Positions 33,757 through 44,293 of a stretch of 64,000 bases of DNA are shown one piece after another; within the stretch, counting starts at the first letter, position 1; each line of letters opens with the position of its first letter. Position numbers and translations under genes: made by a program. Source of the DNA: Chloranthus sessilifolius (lineage: Eukaryota > Streptophyta > Magnoliopsida > Chloranthales > Chloranthaceae); contig CM037595.1 in NCBI GenBank assembly GCA_021018995.1, positions 90,476,991 to 90,540,990 of the forward strand. Direction: 5' to 3'. Below the pieces are notes generated by a model. That model was not told where the DNA came from. It searched no databases and worked only from the letters and a program-made list of their open reading frames with translations.

Positions 33757-34240
33757 AAATCCACCCACCAAATCTTTGAGTTCACCCACACTGAAAAACA
33801 TTGATTGCATTGAATCGGACGATGGAGATCGTTTATCGTCCCAAACTTTCACACGATGGATCTTGAGATCATGGAGGCACCATTAGACGGATGATTGCAT
33901 TGAATCGGACGATAGAAATCATTTATCGTCCCAAGCTTTCACACGATATATCTTAAGATTATGGTGGCACCATCAGACAGTTGACTGCATTAAATTGGAC
34001 GATGGATGTCGTTTATTGTCCCAACCTTTCACATGATGGATCTTGAGATCATGGTGGCACCATCAGACGGTTGATTTTTTATTTCATGTGATACACACCC
34101 AAAAAAATGACCTTAAAATTAATTTTAATGTGTACGTTTTAATAGTATGCCTAAACGATCTCCATCGTTTGATTCAATGCAATAAATGTGTTTTAGCATG
34201 GGTAAACTCAAAGATTCGATGGATGGAAGCATACGCGGTT
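33757..34240. mobile_element. Palindromic MITE, AAATCCACCCAC subtype, with triplicated arm
   Basis: The left end TTTTAAATCCACCCACC is of the subtype seen at 5091. The left arm is tandemly triplicated (33803-34072), and the right arm is short and eroded. Confidence 0.7.
33803..34072 (+). repeat. Tandem triplication, 3 x 90 bp, in a MITE arm
   Basis: Units start at 33803, 33893 and 33983 with GATTGCATTGAATCGGACGA (third unit diverged: GACTGCATTAAATTGGACGA) and end with GGCACCATxAGACxG. Confidence 0.9.
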
Positions 34241-34958
34241 AGGCAATTCAATTTCTAAAATAAAATAAAAAGATAAATTTTTTGTACAGAATGATAATAT
34301 GAAGCACTACACCATTATTATATAATGGTTATCATTATACCAACGATGATATAATAGTGAATCCGATCAATTGTATAACCAGTGATTCATCAAATGATAG
34401 TAATCAATTGAATTTGAAAATTTTCTAATCCATAATTGGGCCTCAAAGCTCGGATTCTCTGAGAAAAATTAAAAGATTGGATGGACACGATATTTTATAT
34501 ACAATCTAGGAAATAAGGGGGTTTTGAACCGGATCGGGTCAGATGAAGTAGGGGCTCGAGTCCGATCGGCTATCAAAATTTTGGCCTGCCCCGACCCATT
34601 GCCAACCTAGTCTTCACTGATTTTTAGGGTCTTGATAGTTGAAGGAGCAAGTTTTCGACACAATAGACTTTTCATAAGCTTAATATTCTCTTAATGTCGA
34701 TGATAGCCCAACAATGAAAACACCCAATTTGCATTATGAGTTATGACACCACTTTTAATAAACTCCACTTGGATACAATAAAATTGGAGGATAAACCAAT
34801 AAAATCAGCCTTGTTTGGCAACCTAAGTTCTAAGGATCGACCAATACCGAGAAAAAAATTTGTATCGGTAAGTATCGGCCAATACCAGTTGGTCTTTCAT
34901 TTGAAGGGTTTTGAATCATATAGGAAATTGAAAGGACGGATATTTTGAGTAGAACATG
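34241..34958. other. Non-coding stretch with word-repeat fragments
   Basis: ATTATATAATGGTTATCATTATACC near 34316 is locally self-complementary. A GGATCGGGTC/GGGGCTCGAG patch (34530-34600) and a TATCGGxxAATACC patch (34836-34885) look like fragments of the word families. No gene. Confidence 0.4.
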
Positions 34959-35805
34959 TAGATTGAAGGTTTTCTTTTAAAGAATAATTGCATTATTTGC
35001 CACAAATCCTCCATTGATTGAGTATTCGTCCAAACGTTGACATACTTTAATGGGGAATCACCCATCTGAAGAGTCTTGAATCTGATGGGTGAATGAAACG
35101 CCTTTTAGAAGAGTACCTTTAGATCTACTCACTGAATCTTTAAGTTCACCCACGCTGAAACACGTTGATTGAATTGAATCGAATAATGGCGATCATTTAT
35201 CCTCCCAATCTTTCACACGATGGATCTTGAGATCATGATCGTATCATCAGACGATCAGTGTTTTATTTCACGTGGCACACATCTCAAAAAAGTGACCTTA
35301 ACATCACGTGCATGCTTAAAATTGATATTAAGGTCGCTTTTATGGGTGTGTACCACATGAAATAAAAAATAGACTATTTGATGGTACACCCATGATCTAA
35401 AGATTGATCTCATGAAAGATTGGGACGATAAACAATCTCCATCGTTTGATTCAATGCAGTCGATGTGTTTCAATGTGGGTGAACTAAAAGATTTTGTGGG
35501 TGGATTTAAAGGTACTCCTTTTAGAATAGTGGTAAATTATAATGGAATGACTTGTAAATAAAGGTGAATGGTCTTTTTTAGAATGGTGATAAACTTTAAT
35601 GGCATGACTTGTAAATATAAATGAATGAAAGGCCTTTTAGAATGGTGGCATTTTTAAAATATTGATTTCATTAAGGGCAAAATAGACTTTCAGTCTATAA
35701 ACTCATGGCTAGTTAAGGGCAGGAGGTTATATGAAACAGAAACACAAAAGTAAGGGTTGCAAAACAATTACTCATAACTCAGGGGGTTTCTATATGCAAA
35801 AAACC
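34959..35805. mobile_element. Partial second copy of the 3.6-5.8 kb foldback element
   Basis: It begins with TAGATTGAAGGTTTTCTTT as at about 4939 and runs collinear to the right end (TAACTCAGGGGGTTT..TATATGCAAAAAA). It contains its own copy of the nested MITE. The left arm is missing. Confidence 0.7.
35111..35517. mobile_element. Palindromic MULE-like MITE with perfect 9 bp duplication
   Basis: The ends GAGTACCTTTAGATC and GGATTTAAAGGTACTC are inverse in type. The perfect 9 bp duplication CTTTTAGAA lies at 35102-35110 and 35518-35526. It sits at the same place in the host foldback as 5091-5493, so one insertion was copied with its host. Confidence 0.9.
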
Positions 35806-37286
35806 CTATAGATAATTTACCCACGGATATGAGATCAGATACAAGTTATTTTGAATCATTTGATCTATTGAATCTAATATGGGCGGTGGTGCATATTTTT
35901 CTATGGCTCAATATTAGAATGCACCATTTGGATGATTAAAAAGCTCTTATAGGCTCTGATTATATGTACTAATGTATTTAAGTAACCCCAGTATACCTCA
36001 TATAAGCACCTTTGACACTTTGCATATACTCTGAAGTTCTCCTCCATGCTCGTTTACTGAAATTTAGGTCCTAGCAATGACGACACTCAAGCCAACTTCT
36101 TTTCACCAAATGGCCAGGCTTCAGAAAACAACACTACCACCTATGAGTACCCAAATCGGACGTCGCTTTTGACCTACTGCTAATTTGGTGCTCAACTATC
36201 GGCACATTGTTAAAACTTACCAGTTTTTTGTCTAAATATCTAAAACTAAATTTATCAGAAGAACTGATTTTGATGGCATCAAACAAAACTGAAATAGGGT
36301 CATCAAAATTGAATGAAAAATTGGAGTGTTACTATTCACGCCTTTATGATGAACAATGAAAACTCATTTTAGAGATTTACATCGTTGCTGTTTATTTTAG
36401 AAATAAACGGCTCCCACGTGCATCGCACGTGCAGGGTCCACTAGTGTGTGCGCGCGTGTGTGTATATATATATATATATATAAGGGGTTGTGGAGGGTTA
36501 TTCATAGATACAATTCACCTTCAAACAATTGATCACCTTCAACTCACCTACCTATGTTTAAAGATCTTTAACACCCACCAGCCTTTCCTTGACTGTTATA
36601 TGCTTTCTCATATGTCATGTCGTGTATAAATTATCTTCTCATAAGAGATTCATAGGATTTTTTTAGAGGAGTAATAGCACATGACTCCCTCTATCCAAAT
36701 TATGCCATGAACTTCCAGTTATAAAGTCTGGTGGCCCCTTCTAGTAATCTAATCATTAAGATGATACTAATTTGGAATCTCTCCTTTGGTCTGTTTTAAT
36801 TGGAGAACTGATGCGGAGGCAACGCGGTCAAGGGTGCTCCAATGTTTAGACTATACAGTAAGCTGAACCACACAAAGAAGGCTATCAAGATGTGGAATCT
36901 CATTTCCTTTGGTTTGTTCTAACTCATGAGAACTGACGCAGAGGCAGTTTTATATTAGGAAAATTCCAGCTGAACAGTTTGTTACGCACTAGTGGAACAA
37001 GATAGAGGCACTATCTAAGCTTCAAGATGTTAGGAAGGCTATGTGAAGCAAAAAATTTGAGACTGCACTGGCTATATATAGTAGAATCAAATACAGAATT
37101 TTTATATGCAGCCATTGCCACTCGAAATCATAGGACATTATTCAGGGAGTCAAATTACCTAATGGTAGCTCTCAAATGACCCAAGTGTGATATCTGATAT
37201 GGGCATGCAACACACCACCACCAACAACCAAAATAAAAAGAAACCTTGTTCTCTGTCAAGAACTTTAAGGCATTTTGCTCTTGCGG
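35806..37286. other. Non-coding stretch with a candidate Helitron end
   Basis: Apart from the CTAG terminus at 36415-36445 and a TG/TA microsatellite at 36448-36482, nothing coding or repetitive was recognised. TGTGGAATCTCATTTCCTTTGG at 36890 echoes TTTGGAATCTCTCCTTTGG at 36770, a weak local duplication. Confidence 0.35.
36415..36445 (+). mobile_element. Candidate Helitron 3' terminus
   Basis: The stem CACGTGC-ATC-GCACGTG is followed after about 10 nt by CTAG and then T, the usual 3' layout of plant Helitrons (hairpin, short spacer, CTRR, insertion before T). The 5' TC end was not located. Confidence 0.45.
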
Positions 37287-38240
37287 TTTTTTTTTTTTTG
37301 ATCGGTAAGAGATATCCATTAAACCAACCAGCGAGAAGCTGGAAACTACACAGGTTAGCCGAAGCAAAACAAAAAGCAGACACAAGGAAAAAGGAAAAAA
37401 CAGGAAAAAGAGAGAAGGTCATGGGGCGACACACCACCCCCCGCCCTCAGAACAACAACTACAACGGACCACGCTTCCTGCCCAACTCCATCTCAGGAAC
37501 AGAGAGCACCCACAGATACATCAGATCTCTAATAGATTTCAGAATAACTTCAATGGGCCAATGCTTGCAGTTGAAAACCCAAGCATTCCTCTCGAGCCAA
37601 ATACCCCACAGAGTAGCAAAGATAGCCACCCGCCAAAAAGCACCCACCTGGCCTTCGAAGCGAGGGCTCTGCCACGACATCACAAGGTGCGGGATACTCT
37701 CAGACAACACCCACAAGCTCAAAAGATTTTAGGATGGTGCACCAAATCTCGGTAGCCACCTAGCAATGAAGGAAGAGATAGGAGATGGACTTTAGGGGGA
37801 ATGGGAGCGGACCAAATGAGAGACCATTCCGTCCCGATCATTGGTCTAGCAGGCAGACTATTATAAAAAGATCGCACCGAAAAATCCCCATCTTCTTTTC
37901 CCAACCAAAAAACGAAGCTCTCTCCCATGCCGGTTTCGTATCGCCTCGGAAATAGCTCGAAGAAGTGAGAGGAAAGACTCCACCTCCTCGTCCTTAAGCG
38001 CTCTCTTTGTAACCAGGTCCCAAGAGGGGCTCTTCGCAGCCTGAGAGTAGGCCTCAGCCACCGAAGCATTTGGGAGAGTCATCAACCTAAATATATCGGG
38101 AAACAGAGACTTTAAAGGGTAGAGAGTAACCTAGGGGTCTTCCCAAAAATGAATACGAGACCTGTCACCTCAGCTAAAACGAATCCATCTAGAGAACTTC
38201 GGCAATATCTTAGAAATACCTTTCCACTTCGGCCATTTTG
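37287..38240 (-). pseudogene. 5'-truncated L1-type LINE, 3' end of ORF2
   Basis: Read on the minus strand, fragments FSRWIRF..DRSRIHFWEDP and PLKSLFPDIF are followed by FVFWLGKEDGDFSVRSFYNS, WSLIWSAPIPPKVHLL and FWRVAIFATLWGIWLERNAWVF. These are the end of the reverse transcriptase and the zf-RVT zinc-binding domain of plant LINEs. Frames change at least twice. The element ends in ACCGATC plus a poly(A) tail, seen as a T-run at 37287-37299 on the given strand. It is not functional. Confidence 0.8.
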
Positions 38241-38254
38241 CTCTTGAGATAGTA

Positions 38255-38400
38255 GTATGGGCGATCAATATCCCATAAACTCTTTGTCGATGATGTCATG
38301 CTCCATGGATGCGAGCGAAAAAGGCTGCGACTCCAGCATATGTTCATGACCTCTCCCAATGGTTTTCAGGATTGACCACTAATATTAGCAAATCGAGTAT
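38255..38400 (+). pseudogene. Weak LINE reverse-transcriptase fragment
   Basis: On the plus strand the phrase KLFVDDVMLHG resembles the FADD active-site block, and TNISKSSIF resembles the downstream NxxKS block, in separate frames. It is too short and shifted for certainty. Confidence 0.4.
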
Positions 38401-38407
38401 CTTCATT

Positions 38408-38454
38408 GTGTGTGTTCGTTGGGGGGGTTGGGGGGGGGGGGGGGAGGGGGGGTG
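38408..38454 (+). repeat. G-rich run
   Basis: A run of Gs broken by TT and A, with the longest block about 16 G. It could form a G-quadruplex. Confidence 0.85.
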
Positions 38455-38460
38455 TTATCT

Positions 38461-38654
38461 TGCATGAAGGATTGAGACTTTACAAGCACAAGGAAGCAAG
38501 AGATGAGGAAGACCTGTGAATAGGGCTCTCAATGGGTCACAGATGCAAAAAGTCCGCCATTGCAGCAATCAGGATTTCATTAAGGAATAGATCCTGCATG
38601 AAGGATTGAGACTTTACAAGCACAAGGAAGTACGAGATGAGGAAGACCTGTGAA
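38461..38654 (+). repeat. Duplicated 60 bp target of a hAT-type insertion
   Basis: 38461-38520 and 38595-38654 match over 60 bp (TGCATGAAGGATTGAGACTT .. GACCTGTGAA) with about two differences. Each copy is followed by a TAxGGCxCTCAATGGGTC end; the first carries only this short stub, the second the full 663 bp element. Confidence 0.9.
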
Positions 38655-38819
38655 TAAGGCCCTCAATGGGTCGGGCCGGATTTTGGCCTGCACCTGGCCC
38701 AGAAAAAGAGGTACTTTCTATCAAGTAAACCCGGCCTGGTATCTAGACCAGGCTAAACATGTTACAACCCAGATCAATCCAGGTCGTGCTTGGGTTGAGT
38801 GTTCCAACACCCGACCCAA

Positions 38820-38853
<34 letters not shown>

Positions 38854-39317
38854 CTTATCATTTTAAAGTTATAAAAAATATTTCTTTTAATTAAATATAA
38901 TTTACTTAAATGCCGTGACATTAACCGTTGTCCGTTATAATCATGGTGCAATCAATGTCCTTTCAAGCAACCGTTGTTAGTTATAACCATTGTGCAATAA
39001 ACTAAAATGAAATATTTGAAGCATGTACCTGAGCCTCTACAATGTTAATATAATTATTTAATTAAAATTTTAACCTTCTTCAAACTTTTATTAGAAAAAA
39101 AACAGCCCAAGCACAACCAAATTTTATTAGAAAAAAACAGCCGAAAAAAAGCCCGGAAAAACGCTCAAGCACGGTCCAACCCGATAGGGGCCGGGCTTGG
39201 GCTGAGTACATCGCAGCCCAGGTTAGGCCGGGCTGAAAATTTTGGGAACCTGACCCGGGTAGGTTAGGGCCGGGTTGAACCCCAGCCCGACATTAATTCG
39301 GCCCATTGAGAGCCCTA
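38655..39317. mobile_element. hAT-type word element, GGGCCGGG family
   Basis: The left end TAAGGCCCTCAATGGG is inverse to the right end CCCATTGAGAGCCCTA. A perfect 8 bp duplication CCTGTGAA lies at 38647-38654 and 39318-39325. Both ends are rich in GGCCGGxxTTGG, GGGCTTGGGCTG and CAGCCCGAC words. The centre is AT-rich with an (AT)n at 38823-38853. Confidence 0.9.
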
Positions 39318-39325
39318 CCTGTGAA

Positions 39326-40699
39326 GGCTTTGATTGAAAGCAGTGAGTTGTGACCAAGGATTTAAAATGGATAGACATCGGGAATATCGGTCGAGTCCCA
39401 AGCCGATACGTATAATATTATATCAGATACGCCTCAACCAAACCAGTCGATATTAAAGTACCCTATTTTTATTTAAAGAATTAAATATATATACCTTAAA
39501 ATAATTTTAAAAAATTACCCAACAGGCATTTTTGGTATTATATTTGGTTCATATTGGCCAATATAGGCCAATATTTATACCCATATCAAATTGAGGGTCG
39601 AAACCGATAATTGTTTTTTGTTGATATCGGATGTATCCGGATCTTGAACAACATAGAGCGCATGCCTGACTATGTAGCCCACAAGGGCCCACTCCCCAGA
39701 AGGTCGCACATGCTCGCTTAGCCTACGTGCATCCAGGGTTATTGATAGGGAGACGAGAAGAATCGATGGCAGGACCTCTAGGTTCCTGAGCCTAGGGCCT
39801 ATGCATATGATGATATTTAAAACCAAAACTTGTGACATGAAGGATTTCAACGTTATGGAACAGAAATGAGTGGAGAAATAAGACTCGGAAAGCCAACCCC
39901 AAATACATGGGATAAGAAGGCAGCGGTGGTAGTTGTGATCGAAAGCATAGAGAAAATATCCCAAACAATCAACTAGAAACGTATTAGAAAACTATCCTAA
40001 ATCGTAAATTTTGTAAAAATAAATATCAATTGTAGTCCCACATTTTCTCCCTCATTCTTATTTATAAGAGTCGCTATAAAGAATAAAACTGGAACCCCAC
40101 TTTAACTCGAAATAGGACTTAACATTCCCCTAATAAAATAATAAGTAAAAATATTTAGAAAAATAAAATAAACTTTTTTTCCCAATGTTGTTCAAGAAGT
40201 CTCGTGTGAGACTTGACATAATCAAAGATGGGCTTATCTCAGTCTCTAGTGAACCTTTTATATTTTATTGCTAGGGCCATAATAGGACCCACTTCCAGTT
40301 AAGTAACTAAGAGACTCTCCGCTGCTAATCCTACATGAGGGTTGTTCTAATACCTCTAGCTCTCTTTTTCCAAAGTCTTCTTTCTCTCACCCACTTCCTT
40401 CTTATTCTTCCATCTGTTAGGTACTTAGGTTGAATCAACTCATCACAAATTTATACCATTCACAGCATATATGCCCTTCCTGTAGGTTTAAATGTGTTAA
40501 TCTCTCCAACAAAAGCGCTGAGATCAACATATGCCATAGTAGCAAATTTCATGCCCAATTCGTGTCGAGTACATCTTGTCATTGTAAAAATTCTTAATTC
40601 ATGAGGTATTGGGAGGGACTTATGTAACCACAAACAAAGACTAAAGAGCAAGCGTTGGATTCAAAGCTGGTGTTAAAGAGTACAAGTTAAATTATTATA
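39326..40699. other. Non-coding stretch with a CGGCCGATA-type patch
   Basis: 39360-39650 has ATATCGG, CCGATAC and GGCCAATAT words starting CAAGGATTTAAAATGG and ending GGATCTTG, but the flanks do not match. The minus-strand frame at 39575-39964 has no recognised domain. Confidence 0.4.
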
Positions 40700-40707
40700 C
40701 TCTTAAT

Positions 40708-40982
40708 CATGGTTGTCAAGGTCATGCTATAGCCTCGCTATGGCCTCGCATGGCGCAAATGACGATGGAAAACGCTATATATAACCAAATAGCCATGACG
40801 GCTAAATAGCGACACCATAGAGTCGCTACGGCGGAGTAGTATTATGGCGTCGTTATGCACGCTATTTTATTTTTTGGATAATAACGTATAATACTTATAA
40901 GTTATGATATTTTTATAATATATAAGTTACAAAAGTTAACTTACAAGTCACAAAATCTCAACTTATAAGTTACAAAATTTTC

Positions 40983-41018
<36 letters not shown>

Positions 41019-41453
41019 ACAACAGCTACCAACACTAGCGTCGTCCAAACCTCAGCGTCGACGACACTACCGTATATGCACTTAATATTTCATATTTTTT
41101 AATATTCTATATTTGTTGATATTTCATTTTTATTTATTTATACTTACCATACTGCAAATTTGTTGATGCTCTATATTTGATTTGTATTTATTGATATTTG
41201 TTTATTCCTAGAACATGAAATTCTCAATATTAGAATCAAAGTATGATGCTTTGGTAGTTGAATTTTTTTCTTCCTATATTTTTTTTTCTTGTATAAAAAA
41301 TATTTTAAAAAAAAAATACTACTAATTAATAGATAAAATAATTTTTTTAAAAAATTACAATAACAAGTAGCCTCGTCATGGCTTCACTATAGTCATGCCA
41401 TGGCGTAGCGAGCCGCTTTGCCATGACCTCGCCACACCGCCTTAACTACCTTG
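40708..41453. mobile_element. hAT-type word element, GCTATGGC family
   Basis: The ends CATGGTTGTCAAGGTC and CGCCTTAACTACCTTG are imperfect inverses. The flanks CTCTTAAT (40700-40707) and CTCTTCAC (41454-41461) agree at 6 of 8. Both terminal 150 bp repeat CTCGCTATGGC, GCCATGACG and ATAGCG words. The centre is AT-rich with (CT)n at 40987-41017. Confidence 0.75.
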
Positions 41454-41461
41454 CTCTTCAC

Positions 41462-41750
41462 TATAAAGTCAAGGATACTGAGATCTTGGCAGCATTCTAA
41501 CTAACTCCTCAACCTGGAGTTCCACCTGAGGAAGTAGGAGCTGCAGTAGCTTGATGAAATCTTTTATTGGTACAGGGACAACAGTGTGAACCGATAGACT
41601 TACCAGACTTGATCGTTACCAAGGAAGATGCTACCACATCGAGCCCGTTGCTGGGGAGGAAAATCAATACATTGCTTATGTAGATTACCTTTTACACATT
41701 TTTGAAGAAGTTTCTATTACTACCATGTTTACTTCCATTGATGACCAATA
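41462..41750 (+). pseudogene. rbcL fragment of plastid origin (NUPT)
   Basis: In shifting frames it encodes KDTEILAAF, TPQPGVPPEEVGAA, then [33 protein letters not shown]. These match the N-terminal part of the Rubisco large subunit, a normally plastid-encoded protein. It is a partial, frameshifted and stop-containing copy, so it is a nuclear insertion of plastid DNA. It abuts the right flank of the GCTATGGC element. Confidence 0.9.
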
Positions 41751-42029
41751 GGAATAAGAAGTTGTAAGTTGACCAAATTTGGCAAGCAAGTGGATCCAAT
41801 TTCTATGACCTTAAAGGGACAACAGGCATCCAAAAGTAGCACAAGTGTCCCAGCTAAAGTATCTCACTTGGATCTCTGATGCAGGGCAGAGGAACTCCTT
41901 TCCATGCAGATCTAGATCAGTAGAACTCTTTAATTCCATTCTAATCTCCCCATCATAGTGACAAACTAAGTTGTTCTCCTGCTTATTAATGCTACTTTGT
42001 CTTGGCATCCTAGGTTTAGATTAAGATTT

Positions 42030-42370
42030 CATGATGAGAGTAACCTAATGAGTTGACCAAAATCAAATAGAACATGAGCTATAAATCTGACTTTGAGGGA
42101 ATCATAAGCTTTTTCCATGTCTACTTTCATGCACATGGATCCCTTTTACGGTGTTGAACAGCTTGTGCACAATGTACATATTACTGGCAATAACTTTAAT
42201 AAGGAAAAAAACTCCCTAGGCCCAAGAGATCTCATGCTAGCCACCATAATTCTCTTAATAATTTTGTAGGCAAACTTGCAGAAATATGACGATACTGGGA
42301 GCACATGGTAGGATCCAAAGTGTTGGGAATGAGAAAAACATAATGTAATTTACCATACCGAGGCCAAGAG
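42030..42370 (-). pseudogene. LINE reverse-transcriptase fragment
   Basis: On the minus strand, NTLDPTMCSQYRHIS corresponds to the NPxxxxxFRPIS block. Downstream SNMYIVHKLFNTVKG and MCMKVDMEKAYDSLKVRFIAH match the DNxLLxxEL and KxDxxKAYDxxxWxF blocks of L1-type reverse transcriptase. Frames shift, and no poly(A) end is seen. Confidence 0.75.
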
Positions 42371-44293
42371 CCTTGGTGGAAAGCCTACCCAAGAAAACCC
42401 AATGGAGTTTCTTAGGTGAAACAGAAAGGACGGACGCAAATTATCTTTAGAAGTTAGAGACGCGGAATATCTCGGATAACTAATTTTAGGGCAGAGGAGC
42501 AGGGGCGGCAGGGGATTTGGTTGATTGAAACAAGATCAGAACCGCTCAACTGTCGAGACATATATTGATTCATCCCTCTGACTGGAAACTCCATACATCA
42601 CTCCAAAACTTCTACCATGATAACAAAGAAAAAGGGTTTTCAACGGATTTCAAGGTTGACCACTTTTTATTTGTACAACTTCAATTTTGTGCAAATCACA
42701 TTTCAAGCCTAAACAAATAATTGTTCAGTATTGAGGTACCCTGAAAGTCCATTTTCCGATCACCCTAAACCAAATATGTCTGTTTGTGTCATTTTGAAAC
42801 GGAACCAAGTAAAGTTTATATCCTGAAAAAGGACTAACACTTTATCCTCTTTTCCACAAACATGATGTACTTACTTTCCATTCAATCCAATTTGGTTAAA
42901 TCATAATAGCCTAGCTCCATCTTTTTGGATTGGTTTTGTGAGTCCTATGTCTCCACTCATTTCGAATCAGGGCTAACCCTATTTGGTTAAAAAATACTCA
43001 GGAAAAAAAAATGGTTCCCTTTGGTAAAGAGTAAAGACAAATTTGAGTTAGTGTAAATTAGTTGAAGCAATCATAAAGCAAGCTAAGATCAAGAAACAAA
43101 GTTCATTCCACAAGTAGGCATGACGAGGAATACAGTTTCACGTAAGCATCTATGTAGTAAAAAATATTATTTAAATTCAATTATAATAAATCAGCAAGAC
43201 CATTCATTAGCAAAGTGTGATGAAAGTCAAATGAGAGATTAAGCAAGGTGCATATGAACTTTTAAGCCTAACCCACAAGTGCAGAGATATTGTGCAATGA
43301 GTGTTGTGCCTATGCTTCTGGCCAAACCAACCTTAAGTATGGCATTATGCATGTGAAAGTGCACGACAACCATGATAGCTATCTACCTATATACTGAAAC
43401 TACCAAATTCATAAAATTCATCAGCCAATCCTTCATCTTTATGTTTAGCATATAACTGCCAAGTTATTTCTCTCCCATGCCACATATCCACAAACAGATT
43501 CAAACAACCCTGTCCAAAATTAAAGCTTGTTCTCTTCTATTTTAACAGAGAATATAGCAAAATGCAAGCCAAGATAAATGATCCATACCACAAACCAAGT
43601 GATTGACTAAGACTGTACTACCATGCAAATTTGTAGGGATTCTATTAGGAAATCCATCCTACATATATACTTAATAGTACTCATTCAAAATTGCTAAACA
43701 TACTAGAACCTTGGTGAGATCAAGACTCCCCATGTGCAAAGTTCAGCCACGGATCAGAGTGCAAGTTTCCTAGGAGTTTGTTTGCATCGTATTAGTGGCC
43801 AGTCAAATGTTGGCTTACCTATTTTTAGAAAGGAATAAACCAGAAAGCAAGTTAGACATCGATCATTCTTTCTAGTCCATTGTAGCAATTTTTTTCGAAC
43901 CCAAAGCATAAAATTAATTTATGTCCATGATGACTAATTATCAATGTGAAGATGGCTTTCCACATTAATCTGAACCCAAAGCAAAACCCAAAGCAAAACC
44001 CAAAGCAAACCAATGTACATATGTAAATAAATATCATAACATCTGAATGGCATACTTAAGCCATATAGTGGTTAACATGGCCTAACTAAGAAGTCAATTT
44101 TTGTAATCCAGACTCAGAGTGTGCCAACATAAGTAAAAATGAGTTTGTGCTACTATAATTGATGTTGAGAGATGAATTTCACTTCTCTTATTATGGAAAC
44201 AAAGAGTCAAGGAAATAAAATCTCTCCTAATTGTTTTCCAAATTAGAGGAAACATTCTAATTAAACGTTTCACTCATAACTGATAAGCTACAC
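42371..44293. other. Non-coding stretch downstream of LTV1
   Basis: No coding domain was recognised. A short tandem repeat AACCCAAAGCAAA (about 3 units) lies at 43974-44012. The last 200-300 bp would hold the LTV1 3' UTR. Confidence 0.4.

Noticed and set aside
37187-37732. 181-residue plus-strand frame
   Set aside because: It lies antisense to the LINE zf-RVT region and its poly(A) end; no independent support.
41811-42008. 65-residue minus-strand frame after the LINE fragment
   Set aside because: No block of the LINE or any other family recognised; likely chance.
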